64,000 nucleotides of DNA from JACMLD01 sp044227095. Its GTDB lineage: Bacteria; Bacteroidota; Bacteroidia; Chitinophagales; Chitinophagaceae. This document shows positions 61,329-64,000 of this stretch, piece by piece (positions within the stretch are counted from its first letter, which is position 1; every line of letters begins with the position of its first letter). Under the pieces are notes generated by a model. That model was given only the letters and a program-made list of their open reading frames with translations, was not told the origin of the DNA and did no database searches. A program made the translations under genes and the position numbers. The stretch spans positions 620,001 through 684,000 of the forward strand of contig JBGAFV010000001.1 of the NCBI GenBank assembly GCA_044227095.1. The letters are read 5' to 3'.

Positions 61329-61982
61329 TTATCCGGGTATACGGCTAATGTATTTCTCTACCTGTTTTATCTGATCTACTATTTGCGGAGTGGTAGGTTT
61401 TAAACCTTTTGCTTTTCTAAAAAATTCTTTAGCTGCGCGGAATTCTCTTTTTGTCATCATAATGCTGCACAACTGCAAATAAGCAGCGGCTTCATTTTCT
61501 TTATCTGGCAGGCCTTTGCGTATAGCAGAGCGTATATAAGATTCCGCCTGGCGGATATCATTTTTTTGCATAGACAACATACCCATTTGCAGCAAGCTTG
61601 CGCCTTCTGCTTCCTTCATGGGCATACCCAGGTCCAAACCTTTCTTCATGTTTTTTTCTGCACCATCAAAATCCTGCTTCATCATGGCTACATTTCCTTT
61701 CAATGTATAATAAACAGAGCGGATGGGTTTATACATCAAGTTGGGAAACTTAATAGAGTTCAATACTTTTTCAGCACCTTCCATATCGCCGTTTTCCATG
61801 TATTCCTGTATTAAACGCAGGGGGCCAAAAAAGAAATGACCAAAGATGAGCACAATGCCAATTAAGTAAGCAGGAAAAGCAGCCCAGAAACTGTTGCCCC
61901 AAACATTTACCACCACGCCAAGCACAATCAGAGCGATGCCGATATGTAAGCGGTAACGAATAATAATATTGTAAAACTTCAT
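61329..61982 (-). CDS. Membrane protein with TPR-like repeats
   Basis: 217 residues from ATG 61982 (MKFYNIIIRYRLHIGIALIV). An in-frame ATG 22 codons upstream is inside a mirrored repeat, so I reject it. Two membrane helices at about 8-60, then three helical TPR-like repeats (EGAEKVLNSIKFPNLMYKPI; GAEKNMKKGLDLGMPMKEAEG; RQAESYIRSAIRKGL). TATATTTG at 62015-62008 is a promoter-like -7 element. Function unknown. Confidence 0.78.
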   Translation of the reverse strand: MKFYNIIIRYRLHIGIALIVLGVVVNVWGNSFWAAFPAYLIGIVLIFGHFFFGPLRLIQEYMENGDMEGAEKVLNSIKFPNLMYKPIRSVYYTLKGNVAMMKQDFDGAEKNMKKGLDLGMPMKEAEGASLLQMGMLSMQKNDIRQAESYIRSAIRKGLPDKENEAAAYLQLCSIMMTKREFRAAKEFFRKAKGLKPTTPQIVDQIKQVEKYISRIPG

Positions 61983-62016
61983 AGTTATAGCCTTTTTTAG
62001 AAGGAGGCAAATATAG

Positions 62017-62100
62017 TTGATAGTCGTCAGTCGGTAGTCGGTGGTCAATACATTTTACAAAGATTTCCTGACTAACGACTCTTGACTCCCGACTACTCCC
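62017..62100. repeat. Mirrored AGTCGTCAGTCGG-type repeat
   Basis: Left arm 62017-62046 (TGATAGTCGTCAGTCGGTAG..) and right arm 62069-62100 (TGACTAACGACTCTTGACTC..) are degenerate inverted copies of GACT/AGTC words. The right arm supplies the stop codon (TAG) of the VOC gene at 62093; the left arm supplies the false extension of the TPR gene. Confidence 0.7.
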
Positions 62101-62557
62101 TCGCATCGTTCACTTCAATCCAATAGCCATCAGGGTCCTGAAAATAAATTTGTTTTACGCCGTCTACCCTTTTGGTGAAGGTTTGTTTTTCACCCGTCCA
62201 ACTTTCAAAAGGCACATTGTTTTTGGTAAGCCTGGGTATAAAATCTTCAACAGAAGCCACGGTAAAACAGAGATGGGTGTTTTTTTCTTTCGGCAACGGT
62301 GTTTTTACGCCGGAGATAATGTGCAAGTGACTTTTAGGGCCAATAGAAAACCATGTATGCCGGCCATCATGAAAAGGTTCGGGAATGGTATCTAGCCCTA
62401 CTACTTTTATATAGAAATCGGTGCTTGTTTTTAAATCGAGCACATAAAGTGCAATATGGTTAAGGCGTGCGCCGGAAGATTGAGCATTAACAGCAACTGT
62501 TGCAAAACAACCCATTAGCAGCATAAAAGCAAATAAAAATGGCAAGCCTTTTTTCAT
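62093..62557 (-). CDS. Exported VOC-family protein
   Basis: 154 residues, signal peptide MKKGLPFLFAFMLLMGCFATVAVNA. Glyoxalase-like core: LNHIALYVLDLKTSTDFYIKV near 33, HLHIISGV near 75, HLCFTV near 94, YFQDPDGYWIEV near 140. Metal-binding His/Glu pattern present; substrate unknown. A cysteine in the signal (LMGC) makes a lipoprotein possible. Confidence 0.85.
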   Translation of the reverse strand: MKKGLPFLFAFMLLMGCFATVAVNAQSSGARLNHIALYVLDLKTSTDFYIKVVGLDTIPEPFHDGRHTWFSIGPKSHLHIISGVKTPLPKEKNTHLCFTVASVEDFIPRLTKNNVPFESWTGEKQTFTKRVDGVKQIYFQDPDGYWIEVNDARE

Positions 62558-62664
62558 GATACATATTTATTTTAGAAGATGGAAGATAGCTATTAAACAA
62601 CTGCAATTTACAGTATGGTATTTAGAAGGAATGGCTTATTTTTGCCGCCCGGAAAAGAATATGG

Positions 62665-62756
62665 GGATGTGAAAATGTGATGAATATGAAAATACCTGAA
62701 CCGGGTTAGTTCTTTAAAAACATGATTAATGTGGAGGATTCATATTTCCACATTTC
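62665..62756. repeat. Mirrored repeat directly before tRNA-Arg
   Basis: Left arm 62665-62692 (GGATGTGAAAATGTGATGAA..) and right arm 62737-62756 (GATTCATATTTCCACATTTC) are degenerate inverted copies. The right arm ends 3 nt before the tRNA. TATTTTTG at 62637-62644 is a -7-like promoter element, so the repeat may lie in the tRNA leader. Confidence 0.55.
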
Positions 62757-62759
62757 GCT

Positions 62760-62834
62760 GGCTCCGTAGTTCAATGGATAGAATAGAAGTTTCCTAAACT
62801 TTAGATACAGGTTCGATTCCTGTCGGAGCTACCA
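62760..62834 (+). tRNA. tRNA-Arg (anticodon CCT)
   Basis: Acceptor GGCTCCG / CGGAGCT, discriminator A and encoded CCA (62832-62834). Anticodon loop TTCCTAA gives CCT. T-arm ACAGG TTCGATT CCTGT. Full cloverleaf. The 3' half overlaps antisense the end of a serine recombinase gene, marking it as an integration site. Confidence 0.93.
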
Positions 62835-64000
62835 AACCGGAATTTTTGAAAATAACTTCAGGAGTTCCGGTTTCTTTTTGTTCAATATTGCCTCGCAGTG
62901 AAGCAATTGTGGCAAATACGCTATTCATTTTTTCGGTTCGAGTTTGGTCATTTTTCTTATCATAAAAAAAACCATCTGGGAAAATAAGTTTTTGCAATTT
63001 CCTTTTTCCTTCAAAATCGCTGGAAGCCCATACTGACGGGAGTTCCAGGACATATTCCAATGATCTTTCAATGTATTTTTCAAGGTTCGAGGTGCTAAAT
63101 ACAGTTTTTTCAAGATAGTGCTGGTATTCCTCTCTTTCTGCCTTCATCTTGTCTGAATGTTTATAATACATATCGGGCTTTATCTCTTCATTAATAAATC
63201 TTTCTTCAAGCCTTTCTAGTTTATTATCCAATTCTGTTATCTTGGATTTATACTGCTCAACATTCACTGCTCTTTCATCATTAAGAGTACTATAAATTTG
63301 GCGAAGCTGAATTTTATAAAGTTCTATATATTCATCTTTCAAGGTAATATCTTCAAGAAGTTTTTCATATTTTTTGTGCATCTTACTTGCACTGACATTG
63401 CAGGCGCATTTCCCTTTGCCATCACATTTATAATAGTAAAGTCCTTTCTTTTTAACTATGTAGCCTCTTAAATTTTCGCCGCAACCTTCGCACTTAGCAT
63501 ACATTTTTAATGGAACGTTTTCGTTGAAAATATTGGATTTATAACCACTAGGGATTTTGCTCTTTTCATTATTAACTTTTAGAAAAATCTCTTTTGATAT
63601 AAGTTTTTCATGCCGCCCTTCTATTATTCTACCCTCAAGAAGTTTGTGACTTATCATACCACAATAAAACGGGTTGGATAGTAATGCGCTTAAGTGATTG
63701 TGCTTAATTTTAAGTCCAAGAGCTGACAACCGTTTTACAATCTCAACCATTGTAATGCCTTCATTTGCTTTCCACAAAAAGGCTTTGCGTAACAACTTTC
63801 CTTCTTCATTTATGATTACAGATTTCTCACCATTAATAGTGACATTGTCATAGCCTTTCGGTGCCTGGCAACACCATATACCTGCTTCCAAATGTTCCCT
63901 CATACCGGTAATGGTTTTTTGTCTTCTTAGATCATTATCGTATTGGCTAAAAAGGAAGAGAATATTTTGTTGTAATACACCTGCAGGATTATTAGTATCG
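62794..64000 (-). CDS. Large serine recombinase, C-terminal part (runs off right edge)
   Basis: The frame is open to the window edge; at least 402 residues are visible. MREHLEAGIWCCQAPKGYDN begins the recombinase domain, and ALLSNPFYCGMISH is typical. The zinc ribbon has CEGCGENL and KCDGKGKCAC. A coiled coil (about 270-320) and C-terminal tail follow. The last residues LVAPTGIEPVSKV are antisense to the tRNA-Arg 3' half, and the stop lies in the anticodon loop. The N-terminal resolvase domain is outside. It is the integrase of a mobile element that lies mainly to the right. Confidence 0.9.
   Translation of the reverse strand, partial: DTNNPAGVLQQNILFLFSQYDNDLRRQKTITGMREHLEAGIWCCQAPKGYDNVTINGEKSVIINEEGKLLRKAFLWKANEGITMVEIVKRLSALGLKIKHNHLSALLSNPFYCGMISHKLLEGRIIEGRHEKLISKEIFLKVNNEKSKIPSGYKSNIFNENVPLKMYAKCEGCGENLRGYIVKKKGLYYYKCDGKGKCACNVSASKMHKKYEKLLEDITLKDEYIELYKIQLRQIYSTLNDERAVNVEQYKSKITELDNKLERLEERFINEEIKPDMYYKHSDKMKAEREEYQHYLEKTVFSTSNLEKYIERSLEYVLELPSVWASSDFEGKRKLQKLIFPDGFFYDKKNDQTRTEKMNSVFATIASLRGNIEQKETGTPEVIFKNSGLVAPTGIEPVSKV

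Noticed and set aside
62794..64000. Prophage
   Set aside because: Only the recombinase is visible; no phage structural or lysis genes are in view, so the nature of the element is open.

Overview
The window looks like chromosome from a member of the Bacteroidota, most likely a Chitinophagaceae-type bacterium. The pointers are a PorZ-like component of the type IX secretion system, a DUF1501/DUF1800 pair, a MetH methionine synthase split over two genes, 'SGGP' lipoproteins, promoters of the TTTG-N19/21-TAnnTTTG kind, modest G+C, and many intergenic dispersed repeats. Nothing in the sequence itself names the species.

Layout. 1-10251: a near-complete haem pathway. Ferrochelatase (hemH, cut by the left edge) is divergent from hemA-hemC-hemD-hemE-hemF-(four-helix-bundle gene)-hemB-(GH125 mannosidase)-hemL. 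10441-16616: a MscS-like channel and a TonB-receptor/PepSY iron-uptake pair. 17138-21831: D-amino-acid metabolism, with a beta-lactamase/D-aminoacylase fusion divergent from a DgcN/DgcA-like pair. 21892-23427: a small CxxC protein and a cysteine-rich AraC regulator; its flank shares a 27-30 bp direct-repeat motif with the TonB-receptor flank. 23784-38782: gyrB, DUF1501/DUF1800, porZ-recO, an amidohydrolase, prfA, an orphan sigma-54-promoter/terminator unit (candidate sRNA), VanZ, an ECF sigma/anti-sigma pair and gcvH. 38919-43225: VOC, SemiSWEET, MFS, HAD, CPBP protease and a surface protein. 43539-47731: split metH with a long leader that starts with a SAM-II-like pseudoknot. 47902-56254: recR, a strange repeat protein with eight copies of an R-[DE]-A-x-x-G-M-x-T-G motif, a lipoprotein and a helicase-nuclease. 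56444-62557: a sigma-54 activator, a hybrid kinase with HPt, a lone receiver and small proteins. 62760-64000: tRNA-Arg(CCT) with a large serine recombinase whose 3' end is antisense to the tRNA, i.e. the edge of an integrated element that runs off the window.

The most unusual recurring signal is a set of about ten intergenic loci with mirrored, low-complexity arms. At each locus the left arm resembles the reverse complement of its own right arm, yet arm sequence differs between loci. The arms repeatedly supply stop codons or false N-terminal extensions to neighbouring genes, and at one locus they bracket a gene for an S23/Avd-like four-helix-bundle protein. I propose, as inference, that these are one mobile or self-copying element class. 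Two regulatory RNAs (a sigma-54-driven sRNA and a SAM-II riboswitch) are the other main discoveries. All functions are read from motifs and context; no database search was possible.
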